From assembly GCF_003626655.1 (NCBI RefSeq), contig NZ_RBAN01000005.1:1-64000 (forward strand): 64,000 nucleotides of DNA, written 5' to 3'. This stretch comes from Micromonospora costi. GTDB taxonomy: Bacteria > Actinomycetota > Actinomycetes > Mycobacteriales > Micromonosporaceae. Of the stretch, positions 42,487 through 51,920 are shown piece after piece. The position numbers were made by a program, and so were the translations under genes. How positions within the stretch are numbered: position 1 is the stretch's first letter; each line of letters begins with the position of its first letter. The notes beneath the pieces are model-generated. The model searched no databases. It was given only the letters and a program-made list of their open reading frames with translations, and had not been told where the DNA came from.

Positions 42487-42813
42487 GTGGCGGACCCGTC
42501 GCTGACCGTGCGGACGCGTGACGACGGCACGATCGTGCTGCAACCGCACGGCGAGGTTGGTCTCGACGCCGCCGTGGAGCTGCGTCAGACCCTCGTGCAC
42601 CTGGTACGCCGGGTGCGCCCGTGCCGGCTGGTCGTGGACCTCGCGGAGGTCACCAGCCTGGACGACATCAATGCCGGAACGTTGGTCGCGATCGTCCCGG
42701 TCGCCGACGAGCACGGCGTGGCCGTCTTCCTCGACAACTCCCCGGCCGGCGTGGCGGACCTGCTGTGCGCGTGCGGCGTCCCCCAGCAGCGGCTGCGGCC
42801 CCTGCCGGCCTGA
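42487..42813 (+). CDS. STAS-domain anti-anti-sigma factor-like protein without phospho-acceptor Ser
   Basis: The 108-residue protein has the STAS fold pattern: L-T-V-R-T-R-D-D-G-T-I-V-L-Q-P-H-G-E-V, R-L-V-V-D-L-A-E-V-T-S-L-D-D-I-N-A-G-T-L-V-A-I. In SpoIIAA-type proteins the corresponding site reads D-S-S-G and the second Ser is phosphorylated by the anti-sigma kinase. Here it is D-D-I-N. The switch residue is therefore missing and an Asp stands beside it, so the protein may be locked or have lost regulation. GGGAGGA is upstream of the GTG. The downstream 187 bases hold no gene. Confidence 0.82.
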   Translation: MADPSLTVRTRDDGTIVLQPHGEVGLDAAVELRQTLVHLVRRVRPCRLVVDLAEVTSLDDINAGTLVAIVPVADEHGVAVFLDNSPAGVADLLCACGVPQQRLRPLPA

Positions 42814-43000
42814 CCAGCTCCTCGCCCGCAGGGCACCCGTCGCGCCGGCAGCGCCCGGCGGGTCGTCTCCGGCCGTGGAGGATCGTGCAAGGGTCTGCGG
42901 GCATCGTTCTACCCGCCGCTCGGCTGCACTGGTGGTATTGGGCCAGTCCCAGTCCCTCGGGGCGCCGACGCGCTCCGCGACATGAACAGGTGGTCGAACC

Positions 43001-43759
43001 ATGCGGGTCGCAATCGTGACGGGTGCCAGCTCCGGCATCGGGCAGAGCGCAGCCATCCAGATCGCCGGGCGTGGTGTGGGTGTGATCCTGACCTACGGCC
43101 GGAACCCGGCCGGGGCGCACGACACCGTTGCGAGCATCGAGAAGGAGGGCGGCACCGCGGTCGCGTTGCCGCTGGACGTGGGCCGGAGCGAGAGCTTCCC
43201 CGCCTTCCGCGACGCGGTCGGCGCGGCGCTGCGCGAGACGTGGCAGCGGGACACCTTCGACATCCTGGTGAACAACGCCGGCTTCGGCCAGATGGCGCTG
43301 TTCGAGGACACCACCGAGGAACTCTTCGACCGCTTCATGCGGGTCCTGCTCAAGGGGCCGTTCTTCCTCACGCAGACCCTGCTCCCGCTGCTCACCAACG
43401 GTGGCGCCATCGTCAACGTCACGAGCAACGCGGCGCTGCACTCCGGCCTGGAGCCCGGCTACTCGGCGTACGCCTCGATGAAGGGCGGCCTCACGGTGCT
43501 GACCCGGTACCTGGCCAAGGAACTCAGCCCCCGTGGCGTCCGAGTCAACTCGATCGCGCCGGGCGCCACCCGTACCCGCCTCGCCGACGACGCCTTCGAG
43601 CGCTTCCCGGAGGTGATCCCGGCCCTCGCCGCGAAGACGGCGCTCGGCCGGGTCGGCGAGCCGGACGACATCGGGATGGTGATCGCGTCGCTGGTCTCCG
43701 AGGAGGGGCAGTGGATCACGGCCCAGGACATCGAGGTCTCCGGCGGTCTGAACCTCTAG
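43001..43759 (+). CDS. Classical short-chain dehydrogenase/reductase
   Basis: The 252-residue protein has the classical SDR order T-G-A-S-S-G-I-G near residue 8, L-V-N-N-A-G-F-G near 90, catalytic Ser in N-V-T-S-N and Tyr/Lys in Y-S-A-Y-A-S-M-K-G, and a C-terminal G-R-V-G-E-P-D-D-I. It likely reduces 3-oxoacyl or related carbonyl groups with NADPH. It is isolated from other genes, so the substrate is unknown. Confidence 0.93.
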   Translation: MRVAIVTGASSGIGQSAAIQIAGRGVGVILTYGRNPAGAHDTVASIEKEGGTAVALPLDVGRSESFPAFRDAVGAALRETWQRDTFDILVNNAGFGQMALFEDTTEELFDRFMRVLLKGPFFLTQTLLPLLTNGGAIVNVTSNAALHSGLEPGYSAYASMKGGLTVLTRYLAKELSPRGVRVNSIAPGATRTRLADDAFERFPEVIPALAAKTALGRVGEPDDIGMVIASLVSEEGQWITAQDIEVSGGLNL

Positions 43760-43869
43760 TCGCGCGGTCGGCGGGCCGGGGCTCGGGATCGGTCACGGCA
43801 GAAGTCAGGCCATCTGCAAGAAAATTCGGGACGACTTGATTGACGCCCGCCGATCGTGACCATGATCTG

Positions 43870-45885
43870 ATGCGTCGTCTCCCTCCGATCCTGGGGCGGG
43901 CGTTTTCCGGCCTGCTCGCGCTCGTCCTCGCGTCCGCGGTCGCCGTGCTGGCGGCGCCACCGCCCGCCGCGGCCCACGGCACCCTGGCCATGGCCACACC
44001 GGCGGACGGCGCGACGGTGAACGAGCCGCTGGCCGCGGTACGGCTCTACTTCACCGAGAAGGTCGCCAGCAACGCGTACTTCACGATCACCGCGCCGGGT
44101 GGCGGTCGGGTCGACAACGGCTGGAGCCACGGCGAGCCCGTTCCGCTGGAGAAGCCGGTACGGGAGTACTTCCTCGTCGACGGCACCTTCCAGCCGCGCG
44201 ACTACACGACGGGCTTCCCGGCCGTCGTGACCCTCGCGCACCTGCCGGCGGCCGGCCGGTACTCGGTGAGCTACCTGTCGGTGGCGTCGGACGGCGACCT
44301 GGTGCGCGGCGCCGTGACGTTCCGCTACAGCGGGCCCGTCACGGCGGCGCCGCAGGGTTGGCGTCCACCGGCCAACCAGCCGGATCCGGCGCTCCTGGCC
44401 GCCACCGACCAGCACGGCGGCGGGTCGGGCACGCCGCCGGCCACGCCGGCCACCGCGACGGCCGCCCCGGCGCCGGCCGCGTCCGCGACGGCCGCCGATG
44501 GTGGCGGTGATTTGGGTTGGCCGGTCTGGACCGGGGCCGCGGCGGCCGTCGCCGCGGCGCTCGCCGGCGTCGTGGCCTGGCGTCGGCGCCCGACCCGGTC
44601 CGCCCGGGCCGCCCGCGGGTCCGGCCGGATTCGCCCGGCCTCCCGCCGGACCGGCGGCGCTGCCCGACCGGGCCGCCCGAAGGAGGTCGCCCGCCGGGCC
44701 ACCACCGGCCGGACCGCCACCGCGGCGGGCTCGGGCGGCAAGCGCCGGCCGGCGGCCGTACCGGCGGCGCGTACGGGCGGCGTGGCCGTCACCGCCAGGG
44801 CGGCCGCCGTCACCGGATCGCCGGTACGCGAGGACACGGCGACGCCCGCGAGCAGCGTCGCCACGGCGGTCGGTGCCCCCGGCGCGGTGGTGGCGGACGC
44901 TCCGGCGATCCCGGGCCCGGAGGGCCCGCCCGTGACGGGCGGGCCGCGACTGAGCAACACGCGGGTCGGGCTGGTGGTCGGCGGTCTGGTGGTGGCGCTG
45001 CTCGCCGGCTTCGGGCTCGGGCGCCTCGGCGCGGGAGGCGAGAGCGCCGCCGGGCGTACGCCCACGGCGCCCGCCGGGGGCGCGCCGGCCGCCGGTCAGG
45101 CGGTGTCGGCGGGCGACGGGCACCAGCACGCGCCCGGTACGGGCCCGCACACGCACCCGGGCGATGCCGGCGCGCCCCCGGCGAGCGGGACAGTCGTGAG
45201 CGCCGGCGGGTACACGTTGCAGCCGTTGGAGCGGTCGCAGCCGGCCGGGGCGAGCGTGGACTACCGGTTCCGCATCGTGGGTCCCGACCGGCAGGCGGCG
45301 ACACGCTTCGCGGTGGTCCACGACAAGCCGTTGCACCTGATCGTCGTGGGCCGTGACCTGGCCGGGTACCAGCACCTGCACCCCACCATGGCGCCCGACG
45401 GCACCTGGAGCGTCCCGCTGCGGCTGGCCCGCGCCGGCGGCTACCGCGTCTACGCGGACTTCTCCGTGACCGGGGCCGCCGGCACACCGCTTCCCCTGGT
45501 CCTGGGCGTCGACCACCTGGTGCCGGGCGCGCACACCCCCGCTCCGCTGCCGCCCCCGCAGCCGCAGGCGACGGCCGGCCCGTTCACCGTGTCGATGGAG
45601 GGCACGCCCACGGTGGGCGTGACCACGCCGATGGTCTTCCGGGTGTCCGGCGGCGGCGGGCCCGGGCCGGCGGCGCTGGAGCGCTACCTGGGCGCGTACG
45701 GGCACCTGGTGGTCGTCCGCGAGGGGGACCTGGGCTACGTGCACGTCCACCCGGAGCCGGAGCTGGTCGACGGCGCCGTCACGTTCTGGCTGACCGCGCC
45801 GAGCCCCGGCCGGTACCGGGCGTTCTTCGACTTCCAGGTCGGCGGGACGGTGCGCACCGCCGAGTACACGATCACCGTGACGTGA
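43870..45885 (+). CDS. CopC-domain membrane fusion protein with His-rich linker
   Basis: The 671-residue protein has a signal peptide ending A-A-A-H, so the mature protein begins with His as in CopC. The CopC domain spans 36-150, with P-A-D-G-A-T-V-N-E-P and S-D-G-D-L-V-R-G. The last part usually reads D-G-H-P, so a second copper-ligand His is Asp here. A membrane helix (around 205-225), a disordered Arg/Ala stretch, a second helix (around 365) and a His-rich segment (H-Q-H-A-P-G-T-G-P-H-T-H) follow. The C-terminal domain has H-D-K-P-L-H-L-I-V-V and Y-Q-H-L-H-P. Cell-envelope copper binding or sensing is inferred. Confidence 0.82.
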   Translation: MRRLPPILGRAFSGLLALVLASAVAVLAAPPPAAAHGTLAMATPADGATVNEPLAAVRLYFTEKVASNAYFTITAPGGGRVDNGWSHGEPVPLEKPVREYFLVDGTFQPRDYTTGFPAVVTLAHLPAAGRYSVSYLSVASDGDLVRGAVTFRYSGPVTAAPQGWRPPANQPDPALLAATDQHGGGSGTPPATPATATAAPAPAASATAADGGGDLGWPVWTGAAAAVAAALAGVVAWRRRPTRSARAARGSGRIRPASRRTGGAARPGRPKEVARRATTGRTATAAGSGGKRRPAAVPAARTGGVAVTARAAAVTGSPVREDTATPASSVATAVGAPGAVVADAPAIPGPEGPPVTGGPRLSNTRVGLVVGGLVVALLAGFGLGRLGAGGESAAGRTPTAPAGGAPAAGQAVSAGDGHQHAPGTGPHTHPGDAGAPPASGTVVSAGGYTLQPLERSQPAGASVDYRFRIVGPDRQAATRFAVVHDKPLHLIVVGRDLAGYQHLHPTMAPDGTWSVPLRLARAGGYRVYADFSVTGAAGTPLPLVLGVDHLVPGAHTPAPLPPPQPQATAGPFTVSMEGTPTVGVTTPMVFRVSGGGGPGPAALERYLGAYGHLVVVREGDLGYVHVHPEPELVDGAVTFWLTAPSPGRYRAFFDFQVGGTVRTAEYTITVT

Positions 45886-45985
45886 GATCCGGGTCGGCGC
45901 CCGGCGGCGTGCAGCTCGCCCTGGGCACGGCCCACCGCTCCCGGTAGTCGGCGACGAGGAGGCCCGTGCCTTTGGGGCATGACGG

Positions 45986-46663
45986 TCAGCCCCTGGCGAT
46001 CTCGTCGAGGAGCCCGGCCAGTTCGGCCGGACGGGACAGGAACGGGGAGTGGCTGGTGGCGATCCGCCGTACGTCCTTGATGCGGGCGGCCATCTGCTCC
46101 TGCAGGTCGACCGGGAGTGAGGCGTCCCGTTCGGTGAGGATGTAGGTGGCGGGAACGGTGTGCCAGGCGGCCCGGGTCACGCGGTCGACCCAGGGCTTGA
46201 GAAGCTGGTCGACGAGGCGGCTGATGGCCAGGTCGGCCACGTCCTTCGGCACGTCGGCGTAGAGCTGGGCGCGAGGGTCCGACCCGATGGGGAAGAGCCC
46301 GTCGGCCGAGTCGGGGTCGGGCACGCCGTGCAGCGTGTGCATCGACTCGCCGACGTCGGGGACGTAGGCGGCCAGGTAGACGAGGCGTCGCGCGCCGGGC
46401 AGGCCGGCGACGCCCTCGGTGGCGGGAATGCCGCCGTACGAGTGGGCCACGACGACGACCGGGCCGCTGAGCGCCTCGACGGCCGAGCGGATCGCCGCGG
46501 CGTCCTCCCGCAGGCCGCCACGCGGATCGGGACCGGTGGTGGGCAGCTTCACGGCGCGGCTGGCGTAGCCGAGGGCGTCGAGTTCGCCGCGCAGCAGATC
46601 CCAGGTGGACGGCAGGTGCCAGGCGCCGGGAACAAGCACGAACGTGGGTCGCTCTACAGACAT
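45986..46663 (-). CDS. Alpha/beta hydrolase
   Basis: The 225-residue protein starts V-L-V-P-G-A-W-H-L-P-S-T-W, has the nucleophile elbow V-V-A-H-S-Y-G-G near residue 75, an acid loop Y-I-L-T-E-R-D, and the catalytic His in T-S-H-S-P-F-L-S-R. It is a typical small esterase or lactonase-like enzyme of unknown substrate. It is divergent from a TetR regulator with an operator between them, so it is probably inducible by that regulator's ligand. Confidence 0.9.
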   Translation of the reverse strand: MSVERPTFVLVPGAWHLPSTWDLLRGELDALGYASRAVKLPTTGPDPRGGLREDAAAIRSAVEALSGPVVVVAHSYGGIPATEGVAGLPGARRLVYLAAYVPDVGESMHTLHGVPDPDSADGLFPIGSDPRAQLYADVPKDVADLAISRLVDQLLKPWVDRVTRAAWHTVPATYILTERDASLPVDLQEQMAARIKDVRRIATSHSPFLSRPAELAGLLDEIARG

Positions 46664-46696
46664 GGTGGTCTTCTCCCGATTTCCCCGGTGAATGGT

Positions 46697-46724
46697 TGGA
46701 CATCGTGACTGGACATGATGTCCA
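46697..46724. promoter_or_regulatory. TetR operator between hydrolase and TetR genes
   Basis: The 15-bp palindrome TGGACATGATGTCCA (46710-46724) is preceded by a half-site TGGACATC (46697-46704). It sits midway between the divergent starts. Confidence 0.65.
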
Positions 46725-46759
46725 GGTCGAGGGTAGGGGATCGTGCCTAGGATCGGCAT

Positions 46760-47383
46760 ATGGCTTCTGTCACCCGCCGCCGCTCGACCGGCCCGGCCCG
46801 TCGGGCAACCACCGACGCCAAGATCATTGAGGCGACCGAGCGGTTGCTGGCGGGTGGCGAACGCTTCACCGAGCTGGGCGTGCAGCGTCTCGCGGCCGAG
46901 GCCGGAGTCGGCCGTTCGACCTTCTACCTGCATTTCCGTGACAAGACCGAGGTGCTGCTGCGGATCATCGACACGCTCACGGACGGCGCCTTCGACCTGT
47001 TCAGCGCGGCCTCACCCGCCGTGGGCGCGGAGGGCGTCGTCGAGATCATGGTCCGGGATCTGCGGTACTACCGGGAACGGCGGCACCTGCTGGCCGCGGT
47101 CCTGGAAGTGGTCGCGTACGACACGGTGGCGCGCGAGGTCTGGAACGGCAAGCTGCAACGCTTCATCGACCTGGCCGAGGTGTGGCTGCGCGGCGAGCAG
47201 GACGCGGGTCGGACGGCGCCCGACCTGGACCCGCCCACCGCGGCCCGGGTGTTCGTCTGGGGCGGGTTCCAGGCACTGGCCAACCAGGTGCTGATCGGGC
47301 CGGAGAGTCAGGACGAGGTGGTGGCGCGGGAGATCGCCCTGCTCATGTGGCACGGCGCGTTCCGCCGGCCGGCGGGGAGCTGA
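46760..47383 (+). CDS. TetR family regulator of the adjacent hydrolase
   Basis: The 207-residue protein has a TetR HTH (I-I-E-A-T-E-R-L-L-A-G-G-E-R-F, then V-G-R-S-T-F-Y-L-H-F-R-D-K-T-E-V-L near residue 60). The C-terminal domain contains R-Y-Y-R-E-R-R-H-L-L. The ATG is 7 bases after TAGGAT (46748-46753), consistent with a leaderless transcript. The operator upstream supports repression of itself and the divergent alpha/beta hydrolase. Confidence 0.92.
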   Translation: MASVTRRRSTGPARRATTDAKIIEATERLLAGGERFTELGVQRLAAEAGVGRSTFYLHFRDKTEVLLRIIDTLTDGAFDLFSAASPAVGAEGVVEIMVRDLRYYRERRHLLAAVLEVVAYDTVAREVWNGKLQRFIDLAEVWLRGEQDAGRTAPDLDPPTAARVFVWGGFQALANQVLIGPESQDEVVAREIALLMWHGAFRRPAGS

Positions 47384-47403
47384 GCGGCCGGCCGGATGCT
47401 GGG

Positions 47404-47486
47404 GCGTGATCGACACCAGATCGCCGATCTGGCGGTATCCGGCACGTGGTGAACCCGCCGTATCGGCGGAATGGAGTCGATCACGC
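47404..47486. repeat. 83-bp structured element with 11-bp terminal inverted repeats
   Basis: GCGTGATCGAC (47404-47414) pairs perfectly with GTCGATCACGC (47476-47486). Inside are two hairpins: CCAGATC/GATCTGG (47416-47422, 47426-47432) and CCGCCG/CGGCGG (47455-47460, 47464-47469). The whole folds as a three-way junction between convergent genes. It may act as a terminator or be a copy of a palindromic intergenic repeat. Confidence 0.6.
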
Positions 47487-47517
47487 TGGCCGGGCGGGGC
47501 GTGGCCTCCGCGGCCGG

Positions 47518-48906
47518 TCAGCGGTGGTGGGCCTCGCCGAGGACGCGGGCGATCCGGGCGTGTTCGTCGTGCCGCAGCGTGGTGGCGATCCGGACGTGCG
47601 ACCGACCGTCGCCGTGCACCGTGAAGGGCGCGCCCGGGGCGATGCCGATGCCGTCGGCGGCCAGTGACCGGATCGCGGTCGCGGCGTCGCGTACGGGCAC
47701 CCAGACCGAGAGCCCGGCGACGCCGGTCGGCGTCAGGCCCTGCTCGCGCAGGGCGTGGACCATCTGCTGGCGACGGTGGCGGTAGATGGCCCGGGCCCGG
47801 CGGATCGTCTCCCGGGTCTGCGGATCGGTGAGCATCTGCGCCAGGGCCCGCTGGGTCAGCGCGGAGGGCCAGCCGCCGGTGGCCTTCTGCCGGGCCCGGA
47901 CCCGTGAGACGACCCGCCGGATCCCGGCCAGCGCCCCGACCCGGAGGTGGGGCCCGTGCGACTTGTTCCAGCTCCGGACGAGCAGGATCTGCTCGGGCAG
48001 GAACTCGCCGAGCGACACGTGGGGGGTCGGGGCGAGTTCGTGGGCGGTGTCGTGCTCGACGATGACGATGTCGTGGCCGGCGAGCATCGGCGTCAACGAC
48101 TCGGCCCGCCGGCGGGACAGCGCGTGGCCGTACGGGCTGGCCATGCGGGTCTGCAGGAGCAGCATCCCGGGCCGGGTGGCGAGGGCGGCCGCCAGCGCCT
48201 CCGGGAGCGGTCCCTCGTCGTCGCAGCGCACCGGCACCGCCTGGGCGCCGTGGTCCTCGACGATGTCGAGCAGCGAGGCGGCGGCGACCTCCTCGACGAG
48301 CACCCGGTCGTGGCGGCGTAGGACCACGCCGGCGACCCGGTGGACGGCGTCGTGCGCGCCGCTGGTCACGGTGAAGTCCTCGGCCTCGAAGGGCCATGTC
48401 GCGTGCAGGGCGGCCGCCAGGTGGGGGTCCACCATGTCGTCCGGGTACTCCCGCCAGGGCGTTCCGGCCACGGCCAGGGCCATCGGGCCGGCGAGGTCGG
48501 GCACCAGGGCCGGATCGGGATAGGCCGTGGAGAGGTCGAGCCGGACCGGCGGCGGGGGAGGAAGGCTCGCGAACCGCCGGCCCGCCAGCATCCCGGGCCC
48601 GCGTACGAAGCTGCCGCGTCGCCGGTCGCAATGGATCAGCCCGCGCTGGCGCAGCTGGGCCCAGGCGGTGGCGATCGTCGTGGGGCCGACGTGCAGGGCG
48701 GCGGCCAGCGCCCGCACGGTCGGCAGGTGCAGACCCTGCGCGAGTTCGCCGGAGTGGATGAGGTCTCCGAGGCGGTCGGCGATACCGCGCGCGGACCGGT
48801 CGGTGAACACCGACGCGAGCGCGCTGGCGTGCAGGCGTTCCGGTCGCCGCGCTGGTACCCCGTCGCCGACTCCGTCGAGCGTGTCGGCGAATCGCGTCCT
48901 CGACAC
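47518..48906 (-). CDS. MocR-type GntR/aminotransferase regulator
   Basis: The 462-residue protein has a GntR winged helix (I-A-D-R-L-G-D-L-I-H-S-G-E-L, then V-G-P-T-T-I-A-T-A-W-A-Q-L) followed by an aminotransferase-like PLP domain. The Lys that binds PLP is likely in S-W-N-K-S-H-G-P-H. MocR proteins regulate vitamin B6, GABA or amino-acid genes. Its targets are not adjacent by name. The GTG at 48906 is chosen from frame and domain start. The intergenic region to the peptidase gene at 49099 is about 190 bases. Confidence 0.9.
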   Translation of the reverse strand: MSRTRFADTLDGVGDGVPARRPERLHASALASVFTDRSARGIADRLGDLIHSGELAQGLHLPTVRALAAALHVGPTTIATAWAQLRQRGLIHCDRRRGSFVRGPGMLAGRRFASLPPPPPVRLDLSTAYPDPALVPDLAGPMALAVAGTPWREYPDDMVDPHLAAALHATWPFEAEDFTVTSGAHDAVHRVAGVVLRRHDRVLVEEVAAASLLDIVEDHGAQAVPVRCDDEGPLPEALAAALATRPGMLLLQTRMASPYGHALSRRRAESLTPMLAGHDIVIVEHDTAHELAPTPHVSLGEFLPEQILLVRSWNKSHGPHLRVGALAGIRRVVSRVRARQKATGGWPSALTQRALAQMLTDPQTRETIRRARAIYRHRRQQMVHALREQGLTPTGVAGLSVWVPVRDAATAIRSLAADGIGIAPGAPFTVHGDGRSHVRIATTLRHDEHARIARVLGEAHHR

Positions 48907-49098
48907 CTCACGATCATGTCTGTCGATATCGCACGGGCGGAGGCCGCGGCAATAATGTTGAGCCATTCTTGAGATTTCCGGGGCTTGCGGGAAAGCGAAC
49001 AAACGCGAACAGCGGAGCCACTGTGGAGGCCGGTGCGCCCGGCTAGGTTCAGCCACAGTCCATCCACCGAGATTGATGTCGAGTGGAAAGGCCCGCCC

Positions 49099-51789
49099 AT
49101 GCTCAAGACCCGTCCACCCCTGTTGTACGGCGCCTGCGCGGCCCTGCTGGCGCTGGTGGCAGCCACCGCCTCCGCGCCGGTCGCCACCGCCGACCCCGGC
49201 CTGACGCGCGCCGCGGCGTCCGCCAAGGCGGCGGCCATCCCCACCCCGGAGCAGCACTTCGGGTTCGCGATGGGCACGGAGGGAAAACTCGCCGCCTATC
49301 CCGACGTGCTCCGGTATCTGAAACTGATCGCCGAACGGTCCGACCGCGTCGACTACCAGGCCGTGGGGCCGACGACGATGGGCAACGAATACGGGACCGT
49401 CATCATCAGTTCGCCGAAGAATCTGCGCCGCCTGGACCGCCTCGTCGAGATCAACCAGAAACTCGCCGACCCGCGCCGCACCACCCCGGACGAGGCCCGC
49501 CGGCTGGCCGCGGAGGGGGTGCCGTTCTACCACCTGGAGGCGACCATCCACTCCAGCGAGGTGGGCAACGGGCAGGCGATCAACGACATCGTCCACCGCC
49601 TCGCCACCGAGGATTCGGACTTCACCCGGAAGGTCCTGAACAACTCGGTCATCGTCCTGGTGCCGTCGCAGAACCCCGACGGGCAGCACCTCATCATCGA
49701 CCACTTCAACCGGACCGCCGGCACCGACTACCGGCGGACCTTCCCGGACCTGTACCACAAGTACACGGGCCACGACGACAACCGGGACTGGACGATGTTC
49801 ACCCAGGTCGAGGCGCGGTACCGGCTCGCCCTGGAGAAGAAGTACCGCCCGGCGATCGTGCACATCATGCACCAGAAGGGCAACTCGGGCAGCCGGATCT
49901 TCGTCCCGCCCTACGGCGGCATCACCAGCGAGAACGTCCCGGCGAACATGAGTTCCTCGGTGGCCGCGATCGGGCAGCACGCCGCCCGGGCCTTCGCTGC
50001 CGCCGGCAAGACCGGTGTCGGCAGCCTCGACTACCACATCTTCTGGACCCTGGAGCAGCCCGTCGGGTACTTCCCGTTCACCGGCTCCGGCGTCTACCTC
50101 ACCGAGATCGCCTCGGTCACCGACTACGCGTACCCGCAGGTCTCCCGTGACGGCGGCCCGCTCGGCCCGCAGCAGGCCCGGATGAACCTGATCGAGCCGT
50201 ACCGCTCGAACACCTGGACGCTGGCCGACATCGTCGACTACGCGAAGATCGCCACCTACGCGGGCCTGGAGTACACCGCGGACAACGGCGAGAAACTGCT
50301 CTACGACAACCTGTTCGCGGTCCCGCACGAGTACCTGACCAAGGGTGTGCCGTCGGGCACCTACGCGTTCGTCGTCGACGCCAAGCAGCGCGACCCGTAC
50401 GCGACCTTCGAGATGCTCCAGCGTCTCGAGTGGACGGAGGTGGAGATCGAGCGCGCGACCTCGCCGTTCGTTGCCGACGGGAAGCGGTACGAGGCCGGCT
50501 CGCACGTCATCCGGATGCACCAGCCGCGGGGCAACTGGGCGCACCAGGTCCTCGGCACCGACCGGTACCCCGAGGTCCGGGACTGCGGTGACTGTCCCGT
50601 GCTGCTGCCGTACGCCGAGGCGACGACCAGCCTGCCGCTGCAACTCGGCGTGGACGTGGCCGAGATCCGCACCCCGTTCCAGGCGCAGCTGGAGCGGGTG
50701 ACCTCGGTCACGCCGCCGCAGGTGACCATGCCGCCCGCTCCCGGCGGCAAGGGCGCCTACCTGGTCCGCCCGGAGTCGTACGGGACGATCCAGATCGTCT
50801 CGGCCCTGCAGGGCGCCAACATCCCCACCTACCGGGGTGGAGCGGCGTTCCGCGCGCAGGGCGTCGACTACCCGGCGGGCACGTACATCGTGCCGGCCAC
50901 CCCGCAGGCCCGTAACGTTCTGGCGACCGCGTCGGCCCGGGTCGGCGTCCCGGTCAGCGCCGTGGACCGGAGCCCGAAGGTCGCGGGGGTGCAGCTCAAG
51001 CCGAAGACCCGGGTCGGGCTGTTCCGGGGCGTCGGCAACATGCCCGGCGGCTGGGACATGTGGCTGTTCGACCAGTACGGCATCAACTACGACGTGGTCT
51101 CCGCGCAGGACTTCCAGAGCAGGTCGCTGAACGACCTGTACGACACGATCGTCGTCTCGTCCGGGGTGTCCCGTGACGACATCGTCGAGGGCCTGGACCC
51201 GGCGCAGTACGACGAGGCGTACTCCTGGGCCTACGGCGTGGGTGAGAAGGGCTGGGGCAAGCTCCAGCAGTTCGTCCGCAACGGCGGCACCCTGCTCGCG
51301 ATCGGCGACTCGGTGCAGACCGCCCAGCAGCTGCTCGACCTACCCATGAAGCCGGCGCTGCCCGAGGACGACGACGAGTTCACCACGGGTGGCAGCCTGC
51401 TGAACCAGGAGTTCGACCCGAACCAGCCGGTCGCCTGGGGCATGCCCGAGTCCTGGCCGGTCTGGCTCTACGACACCCAGGCGTGGGAGCTCACCGACGA
51501 CTCCGGCGAGGTGGTGGCGAACTACCCGGCCGAGGGCGAGGTCCTGGCCAGCGGCTACCTGCGCGGCGCGGAGCACATCCGCGGCGCCGTCAACGTCGCG
51601 TCCTTCAGCGTGGGCAAGGGCCAGGTCGTCACGTACGGCAGCGAGATCACCTTCCGTGCGCTGCCACGGTCGCAGTTCAACCTGCTCTACAACGCGATCT
51701 ACGCCGGCCCCGCGGCCGAGGTGGACGCGACAGCGGTCCAGCAGTTGCGGCCGCAGTTCGGCCCCGACGGCGCGCCCGTCCGGCGCTAG
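49099..51789 (+). CDS. Secreted M14-family metallopeptidase with C-terminal GATase-like region (paralogue A)
   Basis: The 896-residue protein has a signal peptide (cleavage near T-A-D-P), then an M14 carboxypeptidase domain with H-x-x-E in T-I-H-S-S-E near residue 150, N-P-D-G, and a third ligand candidate in H-I-M-H-Q-K-G. The catalytic Glu candidate is in Y-L-T-E-I-A-S. The C-terminal 200 or so residues look like a class I glutamine-amidotransferase fold (L-L-A-I-G-D-S-V-Q) without a convincing catalytic Cys. It is followed 131 bases later by a paralogue. GGAAAGG precedes the ATG. Confidence 0.92.
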   Translation: MLKTRPPLLYGACAALLALVAATASAPVATADPGLTRAAASAKAAAIPTPEQHFGFAMGTEGKLAAYPDVLRYLKLIAERSDRVDYQAVGPTTMGNEYGTVIISSPKNLRRLDRLVEINQKLADPRRTTPDEARRLAAEGVPFYHLEATIHSSEVGNGQAINDIVHRLATEDSDFTRKVLNNSVIVLVPSQNPDGQHLIIDHFNRTAGTDYRRTFPDLYHKYTGHDDNRDWTMFTQVEARYRLALEKKYRPAIVHIMHQKGNSGSRIFVPPYGGITSENVPANMSSSVAAIGQHAARAFAAAGKTGVGSLDYHIFWTLEQPVGYFPFTGSGVYLTEIASVTDYAYPQVSRDGGPLGPQQARMNLIEPYRSNTWTLADIVDYAKIATYAGLEYTADNGEKLLYDNLFAVPHEYLTKGVPSGTYAFVVDAKQRDPYATFEMLQRLEWTEVEIERATSPFVADGKRYEAGSHVIRMHQPRGNWAHQVLGTDRYPEVRDCGDCPVLLPYAEATTSLPLQLGVDVAEIRTPFQAQLERVTSVTPPQVTMPPAPGGKGAYLVRPESYGTIQIVSALQGANIPTYRGGAAFRAQGVDYPAGTYIVPATPQARNVLATASARVGVPVSAVDRSPKVAGVQLKPKTRVGLFRGVGNMPGGWDMWLFDQYGINYDVVSAQDFQSRSLNDLYDTIVVSSGVSRDDIVEGLDPAQYDEAYSWAYGVGEKGWGKLQQFVRNGGTLLAIGDSVQTAQQLLDLPMKPALPEDDDEFTTGGSLLNQEFDPNQPVAWGMPESWPVWLYDTQAWELTDDSGEVVANYPAEGEVLASGYLRGAEHIRGAVNVASFSVGKGQVVTYGSEITFRALPRSQFNLLYNAIYAGPAAEVDATAVQQLRPQFGPDGAPVRR

Positions 51790-51920
51790 CGCGCCCCTAC
51801 CGGGTCGGCCCGGGGTGGCCACCGCGCACGTGGCCACCCCGGCGCCCCCGGCCCCATCCCCGGCGCCGGCGAGAAACGGCGACGATCCCGACCCACCAGC
51901 GAGCCCGAGGAGGTCCCGCC

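Noticed and set aside
47518..50643. 1041-residue minus-strand frame extending past the MocR gene
   Set aside because: The upstream part is antisense to the M14 gene and lacks protein-like pattern. The MocR domain starts near 48906.
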